This document shows positions 20,107-29,881 of a stretch of DNA of 64,000 nucleotides, one piece after another. Where the stretch lies: positions 1 to 64,000 of the forward strand of contig NZ_JAKZGD010000008.1 in the NCBI RefSeq assembly GCF_022549495.1, written 5' to 3'. A model generated the notes under the pieces. It ran no database searches, was not told the DNA's origin, and saw only the letters and a program-made list of their open reading frames with translations. The stretch is from Acinetobacter sp. ANC 4805. Lineage in GTDB: Bacteria > Pseudomonadota > Gammaproteobacteria > Pseudomonadales > Moraxellaceae. A program made the translations under genes and the position numbers. The first letter of the stretch is position 1, and every line of letters begins with the position of its first letter.

Positions 20107-20433
20107 ATGTCTGCGACTATCGTTAATACAACTGATGAAAACTTCCAAGCAGATGTTTTAGATGCTGAAACTCCTGTACTTGTTGACTTTTGGGCTGGTT
20201 GGTGTGCGCCGTGTAAAGCCATTGCACCCGTACTTGAAGATCTATCAAATGAATATGCAGGCAAAGTAAAAATCGTTAAAGTTGACGTAACTGCATGTGA
20301 AGATACCGCTGTAAAATACAACATTCGTAATATTCCTGCGTTATTAATGTTTAAAAATGGCGAAGTTGTTGCTCAACAAGTCGGTGCTGCACCTCGTTCT
20401 AAACTTGCTGCATTTATTGATCAAAATATCTAA
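20107..20433 (+). CDS. trxA: Thioredoxin
   Basis: 108-residue general disulfide reductase. The WCAPC active site, Cys33 and Cys36, replaces the canonical WCGPC, with Ala in place of Gly; this exchange is found in some proteobacterial thioredoxins and can shift redox potential slightly. The cis-proline is in RNIPALLMF. GGAG lies upstream of the ATG. It precedes rho, as in many gammaproteobacteria. Confidence 0.96.
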   Translation: MSATIVNTTDENFQADVLDAETPVLVDFWAGWCAPCKAIAPVLEDLSNEYAGKVKIVKVDVTACEDTAVKYNIRNIPALLMFKNGEVVAQQVGAAPRSKLAAFIDQNI

Positions 20434-20763
20434 TTAGATTTTGATGGTATAAATAAAGGAAATACGTCGGAATTGAACGGCGTATTTCTCAGTAAAAATT
20501 GACAAATTTCTTAGTTTCGCTTATATTCTTCGATCAAGAAGCTTTGAATGGAATCTACTTCATTGCGCTTCTTACAAGACACAAAACATAAGATCGCCGC
20601 TCGGCAATAACAATTGTTTTCACATTTCTCTCTGAAACAATGAACCAGACTACTGAATTGTGGTTGTGTAACTATACAATTACATCAGCATGTATGTATG
20701 CGGTCGATTTTTTTATTCTTTCCCAACACACTCCTCCACTTATTCCATTCTGTCTGACCACTT
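20434..20763. other. trxA-rho intergenic region and rho leader
   Basis: 330 bp without a gene. A long hairpin (20459-20469 with 20478-20488, one T-G wobble) follows trxA but lacks a T-run. A near-consensus promoter follows at 20499-20527, then about 230 bp of untranslated leader to the rho ATG. The leader has pyrimidine-rich tracts close to the gene, compatible with the known autogenous attenuation of rho. Confidence 0.6.
20499..20527 (+). promoter_or_regulatory. Predicted sigma-70 promoter for rho
   Basis: TTGACA at 20499-20504 matches the -35 consensus perfectly and TATATT at 20522-20527 matches the -10 at five of six bases, with an ideal 17-bp spacer. Transcription would start near 20534, leaving a leader of about 230 nt. 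Confidence 0.78.
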
Positions 20764-22032
20764 ATGAACTTAACTGAACTCAAGAAAAAACCCATTGGCG
20801 AACTCATTAAAATTGCGGAGTTTATGGGCCTTGAAGGTATGGCACGTAACCGTAAACAAGATATTATTTTTGCCATTTTAAAACGCCATGCCATGAATGG
20901 TGAAGAAATTTTTGGTGATGGTGTTCTCGAAATTCTTTCTGATGGTTTTGGCTTCTTACGCTCTGCCGCTGGTTCATATTTAGCAGGACCAGATGATATC
21001 TATGTTAGTCCATCACAAATTCGCCGTTTTAACTTACGCACGGGTGATACCATTACAGGTACAATTCGCCCACCAAAAGAAGGTGAACGTTATTTTGCTT
21101 TATTAAAAGTAAACCAAATTAACTATGACACGCCTGAGAACTCACGTAATAAAATTTTATTTGAAAACCTAACACCATTATTTCCTACTGAACAATTAGT
21201 GATGGAACTGGGCAACGGTACTACCGAAGATTTGACATCTCGTGTTGTTGATCTTGTTGCGCCAATTGGTAAAGGTCAACGTTCAATTATTGTTGCGCCG
21301 CCTAAAGCAGGTAAGACAATGTTATTACAAAACATTGCGCAATCGATTGTCCGTAATAACCCAGAAGTCTTCTTAATCGTACTTCTTATTGATGAACGTC
21401 CAGAAGAAGTCACTGAAATGGAACGCACAGTTCGCGGTGAAGTTGTTGCATCAACATTTGATGAAGCTCCTGCTCGCCACGTTCAAGTTGCAGAAATGGT
21501 CATCGAAAAAGCAAAACGTTTGGTTGAACATAAAAAAGATGTCGTGATTTTACTTGATTCAATTACACGCCTTGCTCGTGCTTATAACACCGTAATCCCT
21601 TCATCAGGTAAGGTGCTTACAGGCGGTGTCGATGCCCATGCTTTAGAACGTCCAAAACGTTTCTTTGGTGCCGCACGTAACATCGAAGAAGGTGGTTCAC
21701 TCACCATTATCTCAACTGCATTGATTGAAACAGGCAGTAAAATGGATGATGTGATCTATGAAGAATTCAAAGGTACAGGTAACCAAGAAATTACCCTTGA
21801 TCGTCGCATTGCTGAGAAACGTGTATTCCCTGCAATGAACATCAAGAAATCGGGTACACGCCGTGAAGAACGCCTCATGAGTGAGGAAAATCTACGTAAA
21901 GTTTGGATTTTACGTAAATTATTGCATCCAATGGATGAGTTGGCAGCAATGGAGTTCTTGTTAGACCGTATGAAAGAAACCAAAACCAACGATGATTTCT
22001 TTGATCAAATGAAACGTAAAGCTTCAACTTAA
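20764..22032 (+). CDS. rho: Transcription termination factor Rho
   Basis: 422-residue hexameric RNA helicase. It has the N-terminal Rho-N domain ([19 protein letters not shown]), an RNA-binding CSD-like domain with DGFGFLRS, Walker A in [12 protein letters not shown], Walker [13 protein letters not shown], and the Q- and R-loop region including [10 protein letters not shown]. Length and motifs are canonical. A strong terminator follows directly. Confidence 0.98.
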   Translation: MNLTELKKKPIGELIKIAEFMGLEGMARNRKQDIIFAILKRHAMNGEEIFGDGVLEILSDGFGFLRSAAGSYLAGPDDIYVSPSQIRRFNLRTGDTITGTIRPPKEGERYFALLKVNQINYDTPENSRNKILFENLTPLFPTEQLVMELGNGTTEDLTSRVVDLVAPIGKGQRSIIVAPPKAGKTMLLQNIAQSIVRNNPEVFLIVLLIDERPEEVTEMERTVRGEVVASTFDEAPARHVQVAEMVIEKAKRLVEHKKDVVILLDSITRLARAYNTVIPSSGKVLTGGVDAHALERPKRFFGAARNIEEGGSLTIISTALIETGSKMDDVIYEEFKGTGNQEITLDRRIAEKRVFPAMNIKKSGTRREERLMSEENLRKVWILRKLLHPMDELAAMEFLLDRMKETKTNDDFFDQMKRKAST

Positions 22033-22047
22033 AAACTAAAGCCATAA

Positions 22048-22077
22048 GAAAAAGCTACCTTCATGGTAGCTTTTTTT
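22048..22077 (+). terminator. Intrinsic terminator of rho
   Basis: A 9-bp stem (AAAGCTACC at 22051-22059 with GGTAGCTTT at 22065-22073) and a 5-nt loop run into a T-run. Confidence 0.9.
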
Positions 22078-22425
22078 ATTTGGTTGACACGCTTACATAA
22101 TATTTACAGAAAATTCTAAAATCACAATAATTTAACAAATGATTGTTTTATATGATTATTAATAATAATACCATGCAAATAATAACAGTATACCGATTCA
22201 AAACCAACTTTCAATAGTTTTTTTCTATCAAAAAATAGCCAAATTCTGACCCTTTTTGTCGTTTTGTTGGACAGAACAGTAGTAATTCATGATTTGCTTT
22301 GATAGGATAGCAGCAGACCAGTTAGGCTGCTCCCTGCGTTGTTACCTAAAGCGTTTAGGAATAATAAAAGCACAAACAGACTAACTCAGGTTTTTTTTAA
22401 TCTCACAATTTATGAGAGTGATGCC
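22078..22425. other. Intergenic region with structured leader upstream of the alanine-rich lipoprotein gene
   Basis: About 350 bp without a gene. The first 200 bp are very AT-rich. From about 22308 there are several inverted repeats, ending in a terminator-like stem and an eight-T run at 22391-22398, only 28 bp before the lipoprotein ATG. I could not define one convincing promoter; -10-like sequences occur at about 22288 and 22303. Confidence 0.5.
22309..22398 (+). promoter_or_regulatory. Possible attenuator leader or small RNA upstream of the alanine-rich lipoprotein
   Basis: Two mutually exclusive pairings can be drawn. In the first, AGCAGC at 22309-22314 pairs with GCTGCT at 22326-22331. 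In the second, CC, AGTTAG and CTG at 22318-22329 pair with CAG, CTAACT and GG at 22377-22390, immediately before eight Ts. A separate perfect hairpin, CCTAAA-GCG-TTTAGG, occupies 22345-22359. The layout resembles a terminator/antiterminator pair, or a roughly 90-nt small RNA with its own terminator. Folding energy was not computed. Confidence 0.4.
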
Positions 22426-22680
22426 ATGTTATTCAAAAAATTCGCTGTTGCTGCTGCTGTTGCTACTACTTTAGCTTTCGCTGGTTGCTCTAAGAAAGAA
22501 GAAGCTCCTGCTACTGACGCTACTGCTGCTGCTTCTGAAGCTGTAGCTGCTGCTTCTGACGTTGCTGCTTCTGACGTTGCTGCTGCTGCTTCTGACGTTG
22601 CTGCTGCTGCTTCTGACGTTGCTGCTGCTGCTTCTGACGTTGCTGCTTCTGAAGCTGCTCCTGCTTCTGCTGCTCAATAA
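22426..22680 (+). CDS. Tiny alanine-heptad lipoprotein
   Basis: 84 residues. A lipoprotein signal peptide ends in the lipobox LAFAGC, so Cys21 would be acylated and a 63-residue tail follows. The mature part is almost all Ala, Ser, Asp, Val and Glu and carries the 7-residue unit SDVAAAA, a possible alanine coiled coil resembling Lpp/OprI-type murein lipoproteins. Unlike Lpp it has no C-terminal Lys to attach to peptidoglycan and ends in SAAQ. All 38 alanine codons are GCT and all serines TCT, as in very highly expressed genes. I do not know an experimentally assigned function. Confidence 0.85.
   Translation: MLFKKFAVAAAVATTLAFAGCSKKEEAPATDATAAASEAVAAASDVAASDVAAAASDVAAAASDVAAAASDVAASEAAPASAAQ
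22555..22647 (+). repeat. 21-bp in-frame tandem repeat encoding SDVAAAA
   Basis: Three perfect 21-bp copies occupy 22570-22590, 22591-22611 and 22612-22632. Each is flanked by shortened 15-bp versions (22555-22569 and 22633-22647). Because the unit is a multiple of three, slippage would lengthen or shorten the heptad rod without breaking the frame. Confidence 0.9.
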
Positions 22681-22697
22681 TCTAATTTTAGATTATA

Positions 22698-22727
22698 AAA
22701 AAGAGAACCTTTGGTTCTCTTTTTTTA
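22698..22727 (+). terminator. Terminator of the alanine-rich lipoprotein gene
   Basis: A 9-bp stem (AAGAGAACC at 22701-22709 with GGTTCTCTT at 22713-22721) and a 3-nt loop are followed by a T-run. Confidence 0.9.
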
Positions 22728-22767
22728 TGCCCAAATTTTATTAAAGTTCATAAATATCGAAATAAAA

Positions 22768-22796
22768 TATAAAAAAAGCAGATCAATCGATCTGCT
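22768..22796 (-). terminator. Terminator of the pheST-ihfA operon
   Basis: The inverted repeat AGCAGATC (22777-22784) and GATCTGCT (22789-22796) overlaps the ihfA stop region. Read on the minus strand it is followed by seven Ts. Confidence 0.8.
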
Positions 22797-23079
22797 CATT
22801 TCCAACACGCTGTCTAAATTTCTGACCCGCTCTAAACGTCACCACTCGGCGAGCAGAAATCGGAATTTCTTCGCCTGTTTTTGGATTGCGTCCCGGACGC
22901 TCTCGTTTATCTCGTAACTCAAAATTACCGAACCCTGAAAGTTTGACTTGTTCACCAGCAATTAATGCTTGGCTAATTTCATCAAAAAATAGCTCGACCA
23001 TCTGTTTTGCTTCACGGCGATTTAAGCTAGTAAGCTCACTTAAATGGTCCGCCATCTCTGCTTTTGTTAATGCTGTCAT
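22783..23079 (-). CDS. ihfA: Integration host factor subunit alpha
   Basis: 98-residue DNA-bending nucleoid protein that works as a heterodimer with IhfB. The HU/IHF fold is intact, with [27 protein letters not shown] (the DNA-intercalating Pro is in RPGRNP) and the [13 protein letters not shown] tail. Its ATG overlaps the pheT stop by 4 bp, the classical pheST-ihfA arrangement. Confidence 0.97.
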   Translation of the reverse strand: MTALTKAEMADHLSELTSLNRREAKQMVELFFDEISQALIAGEQVKLSGFGNFELRDKRERPGRNPKTGEEIPISARRVVTFRAGQKFRQRVGNEQID

Positions 23080-25457
23080 GAGGCCCTCAATGTCGCTTGG
23101 TAAGTGTCTTCCAACACTTGAATAATGTTATCCATACCAGATTTAATTTCAGCATCTTCAAGCGTACGAGTTGGATGTTGCCACAACAATGCAAAAGCTA
23201 AAGAGCGTTTACCTTGTTCAACTCCTTGTCCCGTATACACATCGAACAACCATGTAGAGTCGAGTAACTCTCCACCAGTTTGCTCAATCAATCGCTGAAT
23301 ATCTCTTACCTCAATCTTATCAGAGATTAAAAGCGCAATATCACGTCTAACCGATGGAAAACGTGATAATTCTGTAAAATTAGATACATAAGATTGCAAA
23401 ACTGCCTGTTGATCTAGCTCAGCAACCCAAGTTGTGCCTAAATCAAGTTCATTTTCCAAAGATGGATGTAAACGACCGAGATAACCAATCGATTGTCCAT
23501 TTACTAAAATTTCTGCAGATTGACCTGGATGTAACCACGCACGTTCAGTACGAACAAATTCAACATTCACACGACCCGCAGCTAAAATCTCTTCAATCTC
23601 ACCTTTGAAATCAAAGAAATCCATTGCTTGAGGTTTCACATGCCAAGATTCTGGTGTACGAGAACCAACGGCAATCAATGCCAAAGTTGGAATTTGTTGA
23701 AGATCATGAATACTTTGAGCATTTTGATAATCAAAACGCAAACCCAACTCAAAGAAACGTACACGCTGCTGTTGACGATTGAGATTGTACTGCACACAAG
23801 GAATCAAACTCGATAACAAGGTACTACGCATTGCTGCCAAGTCACTTGAAATTGGATTGGCAAGCATTAATGGTTGTACATTTGGATTCAACTGCTTTTC
23901 AAGTTTTGCATCAGCAAAGCTAAAGCTGATTGCTTCTTGATAACCTAGTGTCGCAACAGTTTGACGTAATTGCGCAATTTCAAAACGGTCTTGATACTTT
24001 TCTAATTGCACATCAATTTTTGGCAAACTGATTTGAATATTGTCATAGCCGTGAATACGTGCAACTTCTTCGATTAAATCTTGATAGATTGCCATATCAT
24101 AGCGGTGTGATGGCGGAACAACACTCCATTCACCTTGCGCTTTGGTTTCAACGACACAACCCAAGCGTGTCAAAGCATCAGCAATAAAATCACCAGCTAC
24201 TTCATAACCCAACAACTGATCAACTTGCACTTGTTGCAATGCAATCGCTTCACGCTTCGGCAATAAAGCCTCTTGCTCAGCAACCGTAATTGGACCAAAC
24301 TCACCACCAGCAAAGGCTTGAATCAGCTCAGAAGCACGGTGCATAGCAATCATTGGCAATTCAAAATCCACACCGCGTTCATAACGTTGTGATGAATCGG
24401 TATGTAAACCAAAACGACGTGCGCGACCTGCAATCGCTAAAGGTGCAAAGAAAGCACTTTCAAGGAAAATATCTTGCGTATCATCTGTCACAGATGAATC
24501 CAATCCACCCATGATTCCTGCAATCGCCAATGCTTTTTGATCATCAGCAATGACCATCATATCATCTTGCAATTCAACTTCCTGATCATTCAGCAAAGTC
24601 AATTTTTCTTGTGGCTGAGCTTGGCGAACTTGGATCGAACCTTCGATTTTTGCTAGATCAAAAGCATGCATCGGTTGACCCAACTCAAGCAATACATAGT
24701 TGGTAATATCCACCAAAATACTATGAGTACGAAGACTTGAACGAGCAAGTGCTTGTACCATCCACTCAGGTGTTGCAGCTTTCACATTCACATTTTTAAT
24801 AATACGACCTAAATAACGTGGCGTACCTTCAGTTGTAATGGTGACTGCTTTTTCATCCGTAATTGTTGCCGAAATCGGTTGAATCTTAGGTTCATTTGCT
24901 TGTAGCTGATTGATCACTGCAATTTCACGGGCAATACCACGAATACTAAAACAGTCACCACGGTTTGGCGTGATGCTAATATCAATCACATTGTCATCAA
25001 GTTTTAAATATTCACGAATATTCATTCCAACTGGTGCATCAACAGGCAGTTCTAACAACCCATCAATTTTATCTTCTAAATCAATTTCAGAAGCACCACA
25101 CAGCATCCCCTGTGATTCAACACCACGCAGTTTGCCTTTTTTAATTTTAAAATCGCCTGGTAATACCGCACCAATGGTGGCAACAGGTGCTTTCATTCCT
25201 ACACGAACATTTGGTGCACCACATACGATTTGTAATGGCTCACCTGAACCAATATTAATCGTCGTCACACGTAAACGATCTGCATCTGGGTGTTGTTCCA
25301 CCGTGAGAACCTCACCCACCACAACACCTGTAAATGGTTTTGCTACGGGTGCTAATTCATCAACCTCTAAACCGAGCATGGTCAATTGATTAGAAAGTGT
25401 TTCGCTATCAATCGCAGGGTTAACCCACGTGCGTAACCAATTTTCACTAATTTTCAT
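23076..25457 (-). CDS. pheT: Phenylalanine-tRNA ligase beta subunit
   Basis: 793-residue beta subunit of the alpha2-beta2 synthetase. The N-terminal tRNA-binding/EMAP-like domain begins [14 protein letters not shown] and contains [19 protein letters not shown]. The B3/4 editing domain (residues ~200-400) and B5 follow, and the C-terminal ferredoxin-fold anticodon-binding domain contains [11 protein letters not shown]. It is translationally coupled to ihfA. Confidence 0.97.
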   Translation of the reverse strand: MKISENWLRTWVNPAIDSETLSNQLTMLGLEVDELAPVAKPFTGVVVGEVLTVEQHPDADRLRVTTINIGSGEPLQIVCGAPNVRVGMKAPVATIGAVLPGDFKIKKGKLRGVESQGMLCGASEIDLEDKIDGLLELPVDAPVGMNIREYLKLDDNVIDISITPNRGDCFSIRGIAREIAVINQLQANEPKIQPISATITDEKAVTITTEGTPRYLGRIIKNVNVKAATPEWMVQALARSSLRTHSILVDITNYVLLELGQPMHAFDLAKIEGSIQVRQAQPQEKLTLLNDQEVELQDDMMVIADDQKALAIAGIMGGLDSSVTDDTQDIFLESAFFAPLAIAGRARRFGLHTDSSQRYERGVDFELPMIAMHRASELIQAFAGGEFGPITVAEQEALLPKREAIALQQVQVDQLLGYEVAGDFIADALTRLGCVVETKAQGEWSVVPPSHRYDMAIYQDLIEEVARIHGYDNIQISLPKIDVQLEKYQDRFEIAQLRQTVATLGYQEAISFSFADAKLEKQLNPNVQPLMLANPISSDLAAMRSTLLSSLIPCVQYNLNRQQQRVRFFELGLRFDYQNAQSIHDLQQIPTLALIAVGSRTPESWHVKPQAMDFFDFKGEIEEILAAGRVNVEFVRTERAWLHPGQSAEILVNGQSIGYLGRLHPSLENELDLGTTWVAELDQQAVLQSYVSNFTELSRFPSVRRDIALLISDKIEVRDIQRLIEQTGGELLDSTWLFDVYTGQGVEQGKRSLAFALLWQHPTRTLEDAEIKSGMDNIIQVLEDTYQATLRAS

Positions 25458-25470
25458 TTGTTTCGTCCTT

Positions 25471-25567
25471 AAATCTCCCTACCCCCTCGTCAATAAAGAG
25501 GGGAAACACAAATCATCAATTCATGAAAGTCCCCTTTCACAAAGGGGAACTTAGGGGGATTTTAATC
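25471..25567. repeat. Short inverted-repeat element, copy A (between pheS and pheT)
   Basis: A sequence of about 97 bp bounded by imperfect inverted ends, AAATCTCCCTA and TAGGGGGATTT (10 of 11 positions pair). Internal complementary runs (CCCCTTT...AAAGGGG) add secondary structure. No ORF is present. A related element lies at 49242-49331. It resembles the non-coding REP- or MITE-like repeats spread through bacterial intergenic regions. Here it separates pheS from pheT inside an operon and would be transcribed. Confidence 0.6.
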
Positions 25568-25592
25568 AATACATCAATAATCTATAAAACTG

Positions 25593-26615
<1,023 letters not shown>

Positions 26616-26804
26616 CTATAGTTTATCAGCTTTTTACCTATTTTATGAAGATAAACCACTGTTTAAATAGCGTACTTTTTCAAACTTAGGTTTAACAAAA
26701 AAATAAAGGAGTTTGCTAACAAATCAGTTAAATTTTCGTAAAAAATCATCAATAACTGAATAAAATGTATAAGATAGTGCTATCGTCCATGAGAAATAAT
26801 AACG

Positions 26805-27803
26805 ATGGCGCTTGATCAAATTTGGAAACAACAGCTTACACTTGTCACTTATGGCAATGAATTTCTTGCAGGAAATCTTAATTTCAGTCGTTGGATTGAA
26901 CACCCAATTTTTAACCAAAATAGACTGATCTTTAGAGATTTACTCTCTCAGCATCTCTTGGCTCAACATTTCCAAATTTGGCTTGAAGGTTTAAAAAAAC
27001 AAGGCGTAAAAAAACTCAGCCTACATTTATCTAGCATTCTCAATGATGAACAAAACCCGAATGTCAATGTCGAGCTACTTCCCTTTTCTCACTTTATTGT
27101 CAGCCATCAAGCCAATAAGAAAACTGCTTGGATTTGTGGACTTGAACTTGCAGAGTGGTACAACAGTGATAATGAGTTTGAAGCTCCGCTTTCTCAACGC
27201 ACAACGCTCCGCGAAGAAAGCTTTTGGCGCTATGAATTGAATGATAAATTCGCAAAGAAAGTTGATACAGACTTACAAAAGTTAAATTGGAATGAGATCG
27301 CTGTTTTCTTAGAACGAGAGTTATTCAATCATAAATATACTGAAGACTTTTTAGAGCCTGAACAGCAAGACTTCCCTTTTTACGGCTACGAGATTGATCC
27401 AACAGCCATTTCAAGCAAACAACTTGCGCTAATTCCAACCGATTATCCTGCGGACTGTGCACATCGTTTATTACATCGCACCCAAGCCTTGACTGATTAT
27501 TTAGAAGAAAAAAGACGACACCCTTATCATGATTCAGGTGAACTGATTAGCCCTGAAGAACAGATCAATCTACGTAATTTTTCACAAAAAACGGATGATT
27601 TATTTGCAAAGCTTATCGTTAAAATAGCCAACCATTATCAAACAGCTCAACTCACTGCCGAACCTGAAATCATTGACCGAACCATGGAAACCTCAGAACA
27701 TTTTAATCAAGTACACCATCATAAAGTTGGAACAGCAGGTGTTATTAAATTGATTATCCTAACTGTGATTATTTGTATGGTTGCTTATTATTTTGGGCTA
27801 TAA
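26805..27803 (+). CDS. Unknown protein with a single C-terminal membrane anchor
   Basis: 332 residues. I do not recognise a family. The first ~305 residues are hydrophilic, rich in Leu, Gln, Glu and aromatics, with no signal peptide. A single hydrophobic span (VIKLIILTVIICMVAYYFGL) ends the protein, so it is probably a tail-anchored inner-membrane protein facing the cytoplasm. A HHHK cluster sits before the anchor. It is followed by another unknown membrane-protein gene on the same strand, 112 bp away. Confidence 0.75.
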   Translation: MALDQIWKQQLTLVTYGNEFLAGNLNFSRWIEHPIFNQNRLIFRDLLSQHLLAQHFQIWLEGLKKQGVKKLSLHLSSILNDEQNPNVNVELLPFSHFIVSHQANKKTAWICGLELAEWYNSDNEFEAPLSQRTTLREESFWRYELNDKFAKKVDTDLQKLNWNEIAVFLERELFNHKYTEDFLEPEQQDFPFYGYEIDPTAISSKQLALIPTDYPADCAHRLLHRTQALTDYLEEKRRHPYHDSGELISPEEQINLRNFSQKTDDLFAKLIVKIANHYQTAQLTAEPEIIDRTMETSEHFNQVHHHKVGTAGVIKLIILTVIICMVAYYFGL

Positions 27804-27915
27804 CGCTTCATAAATTAAACACTCTATTCATCATCCAAAACTTTTGTCTATATTATAAAGTTTATTTTACGCTATGATTTACTTCACTAAAAATAAAATG
27901 AGGGGAAAAATACGA

Positions 27916-29052
27916 ATGGAGTTTTCGATTTTTAATCGTAATAAAATAATTGGCGCACCTAGTTTAGCTATACTTATCTACATCGTATTTACACTTTTTA
28001 TTTTCCCATTTTTCACTTGGTTTACAAAAAGCCATCTCCCCTTAAGTATTCATACAATATGGCAATATATCGCTTATACTTTACAGCACTTTCCGATAAA
28101 TAAAAAACAGGAAAATGATGTTCAATTTATTGCGATCTTATTGATGTTATACTTCGTTTTTTTGCTCATTTTTCCTTATATCAAGTTAGTCGTTACGCCT
28201 GAAAAAATCTTTTATCGTTTATTTAAGATACCCATCATAACCCTTATTAAGAGAGAACATGTAGAATATGCTCAAATCGCGAAAATCACACTAGACTTGA
28301 GTAAGACTAGAAAGTTTTTATTTAAAAATCAAATACCCAAACAACCAGAACTGTATTTTTTTCCATTGAGAAATTTGCAAAATGTTCTTGACCTCAAGCT
28401 ATTCAATCAAGAACAGCAACAAGATTTTTTGACGCTACTCAAGCAATTTTATAATTTCAAATCAGAACCAGTAGAAATTCAGCTTACACTGAAGGAATTA
28501 CAAAAACTGACTTCACAACAATATCAAACCAATATTAGCCCTCGTATTGCTTATATACTTATTAGTTGCATTCCAATTGGAGCGATTGGAATGTATTTGA
28601 CTGCAAATTCACCTTTTTTCTTTATTAACAATTACCCGAACGTATTACTTCTGACTACTATTTTTATTCCTCTTTTCATTTTTAGCTTTATTTTGATTTA
28701 TCAAGATATTAAGACCCTTGCTTTCTTTGGTGCATTGTTATCAAGTTTTATTGTTACAATCGCAAGTTATTTTTTCTTACTTCCAATTCTCCATGGCTAT
28801 TACACTCAAAGCTTTGGAAAAGCTATTGAATTTAAAGCAAAGTTAATTGAAATCAATCCTAGAGAACAAGTTTGGCAGCCCTTAAATGGTAAAGATAAAT
28901 TTTATATCAGCAAAAAACACCCCTATTATAATAATCAACTTGAATTAAATCAGGATTACAATTTTCCTGCTCATTATCATTGGCATACTTATACCATTAA
29001 TGAAGAGGTCTTTTTAACACTCGTACCCATTCAAAATAAAAAAGACCGCTAA
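27916..29052 (+). CDS. Unknown polytopic membrane protein, AT-rich
   Basis: 378 residues from ATG 27916, chosen because AGGGG lies about 10 bp upstream; an earlier in-frame ATG at 27874 lacks such a site. Five hydrophobic segments are visible: two near the N-terminus, a ~120-residue hydrophilic region that may be PH-like (it begins VVTPEKIFYRLF), then three more spans and a short soluble tail. The DNA is visibly richer in A and T than its neighbours. No family is recognised. It ends inside the stem of the terminator shared with rplT. Confidence 0.75.
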   Translation: MEFSIFNRNKIIGAPSLAILIYIVFTLFIFPFFTWFTKSHLPLSIHTIWQYIAYTLQHFPINKKQENDVQFIAILLMLYFVFLLIFPYIKLVVTPEKIFYRLFKIPIITLIKREHVEYAQIAKITLDLSKTRKFLFKNQIPKQPELYFFPLRNLQNVLDLKLFNQEQQQDFLTLLKQFYNFKSEPVEIQLTLKELQKLTSQQYQTNISPRIAYILISCIPIGAIGMYLTANSPFFFINNYPNVLLLTTIFIPLFIFSFILIYQDIKTLAFFGALLSSFIVTIASYFFLLPILHGYYTQSFGKAIEFKAKLIEINPREQVWQPLNGKDKFYISKKHPYYNNQLELNQDYNFPAHYHWHTYTINEEVFLTLVPIQNKKDR

Positions 29053-29066
29053 AAAGCGGTCTTCTT
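29036..29066 (-). terminator. Terminator at the rplT end, overlapping the stop of the upstream convergent gene
   Basis: An 8-bp stem (AAGACCGC at 29042-29049 with GCGGTCTT at 29056-29063) and a 6-nt loop. On the minus strand it runs into six Ts, so it terminates rpmI-rplT. The plus-strand T-run is weak. Confidence 0.82.
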
Positions 29067-29079
29067 TGAATCTCTAAGC

Positions 29080-29439
29080 TTATGCAGCTAATGCACCTTT
29101 AGCTTTTTCAGCTAAAGCAGCAAATGCAACTGCATCATGCATAGCGATGTCAGCTAATACGCGACGGTCGATGATCACTTGAGCTTTTTTCAAGCCATCG
29201 ATCATACGGCTGTAAGACAAACCGTTTAAACGAGCACCAGCATTGATACGCGCAATCCATAAAGCACGGAATTGACGTTTCTTTTGACGGCGGTCACGGT
29301 AAGCGTATTGACCAGCTTTGATTACCGCTTGGAACGCTACGCGGTAAACGCGTGAACGAGCACCATAGTAACCTTTAGCGCGAGCAAGAATTTTTTTGTG
29401 ACGGCGATGAGCCTGTACACCACGTTTTACACGAGCCAT
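29080..29439 (-). CDS. rplT: 50S ribosomal protein L20
   Basis: 119-residue large-subunit protein that binds 23S rRNA early in assembly. Its strongly basic N-terminus, [26 protein letters not shown] split across two conserved blocks, is typical. It follows rpmI by 11 bp. In many bacteria L20 represses its own operon by binding a leader mimic; I did not identify such a site. Confidence 0.98.
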   Translation of the reverse strand: MARVKRGVQAHRRHKKILARAKGYYGARSRVYRVAFQAVIKAGQYAYRDRRQKKRQFRALWIARINAGARLNGLSYSRMIDGLKKAQVIIDRRVLADIAMHDAVAFAALAEKAKGALAA

Positions 29440-29450
29440 TTATAATCTCC

Positions 29451-29645
29451 TTAGATGTATGGGCACATAGCACGAACTGATGCAACGTCACTTACGTGAA
29501 CCATTACACAACCGCGCAATTGACGGATACGCTTAGCAGATTTTTTGGTCAAAATGTGGCGCTTGAATGCTTGTTTGCGCTTGAAACCGTTTGCAGTCGC
29601 TTTAAAGCGTTTAGCTGCACCACGGCGAGTTTTTAACTTAGCCAT
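29451..29645 (-). CDS. rpmI: 50S ribosomal protein L35
   Basis: 64-residue basic protein beginning [15 protein letters not shown], with [16 protein letters not shown] in the second half, all typical. AGAGG lies upstream of the ATG. A -10-like TATGAT on the minus strand (29718-29723) suggests its own promoter, which would be needed because infC is not directly upstream here. Confidence 0.98.
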   Translation of the reverse strand: MAKLKTRRGAAKRFKATANGFKRKQAFKRHILTKKSAKRIRQLRGCVMVHVSDVASVRAMCPYI

Positions 29646-29881
29646 AGTAACCTCTTTTGGGCACCTGTTCGGCGCGATTGCACTATTACAAATCGACCTG
29701 CAGGTAAGGAAGGCAGTATCATATAGTATCTATAGTTAAAACAAAAGCAAAATGCTCATTTTTTGACTACAAATAATCGTTATTTCCCGAACGTTATTTC
29801 CCATAACCAATTCTCAAATTATGAGAAATATCCACAAAATCAGTGCATATAATAGAAGCAAATTTTTAAATCATAATCCAT

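Noticed and set aside
22555..22647. CRISPR-like regular repeat
   Set aside because: Units are contiguous, in frame and encode SDVAAAA heptads; there are no spacers and no cas genes.
22471..22677. Serine-rich ORF on the minus strand over the alanine repeat
   Set aside because: It is the mirror of the GCT/TCT-rich repeat of the lipoprotein, with no ribosome-binding site and no sensible product.
24910..25389. 159-residue ORF antisense to pheT
   Set aside because: Shadow of a conserved synthetase gene.
26724..26918. Possible pheS leader peptide (pheM-like)
   Set aside because: The ORF is not Phe-rich, lacks attenuator hairpins with a T-run, and overlaps the start of 26805-27803.
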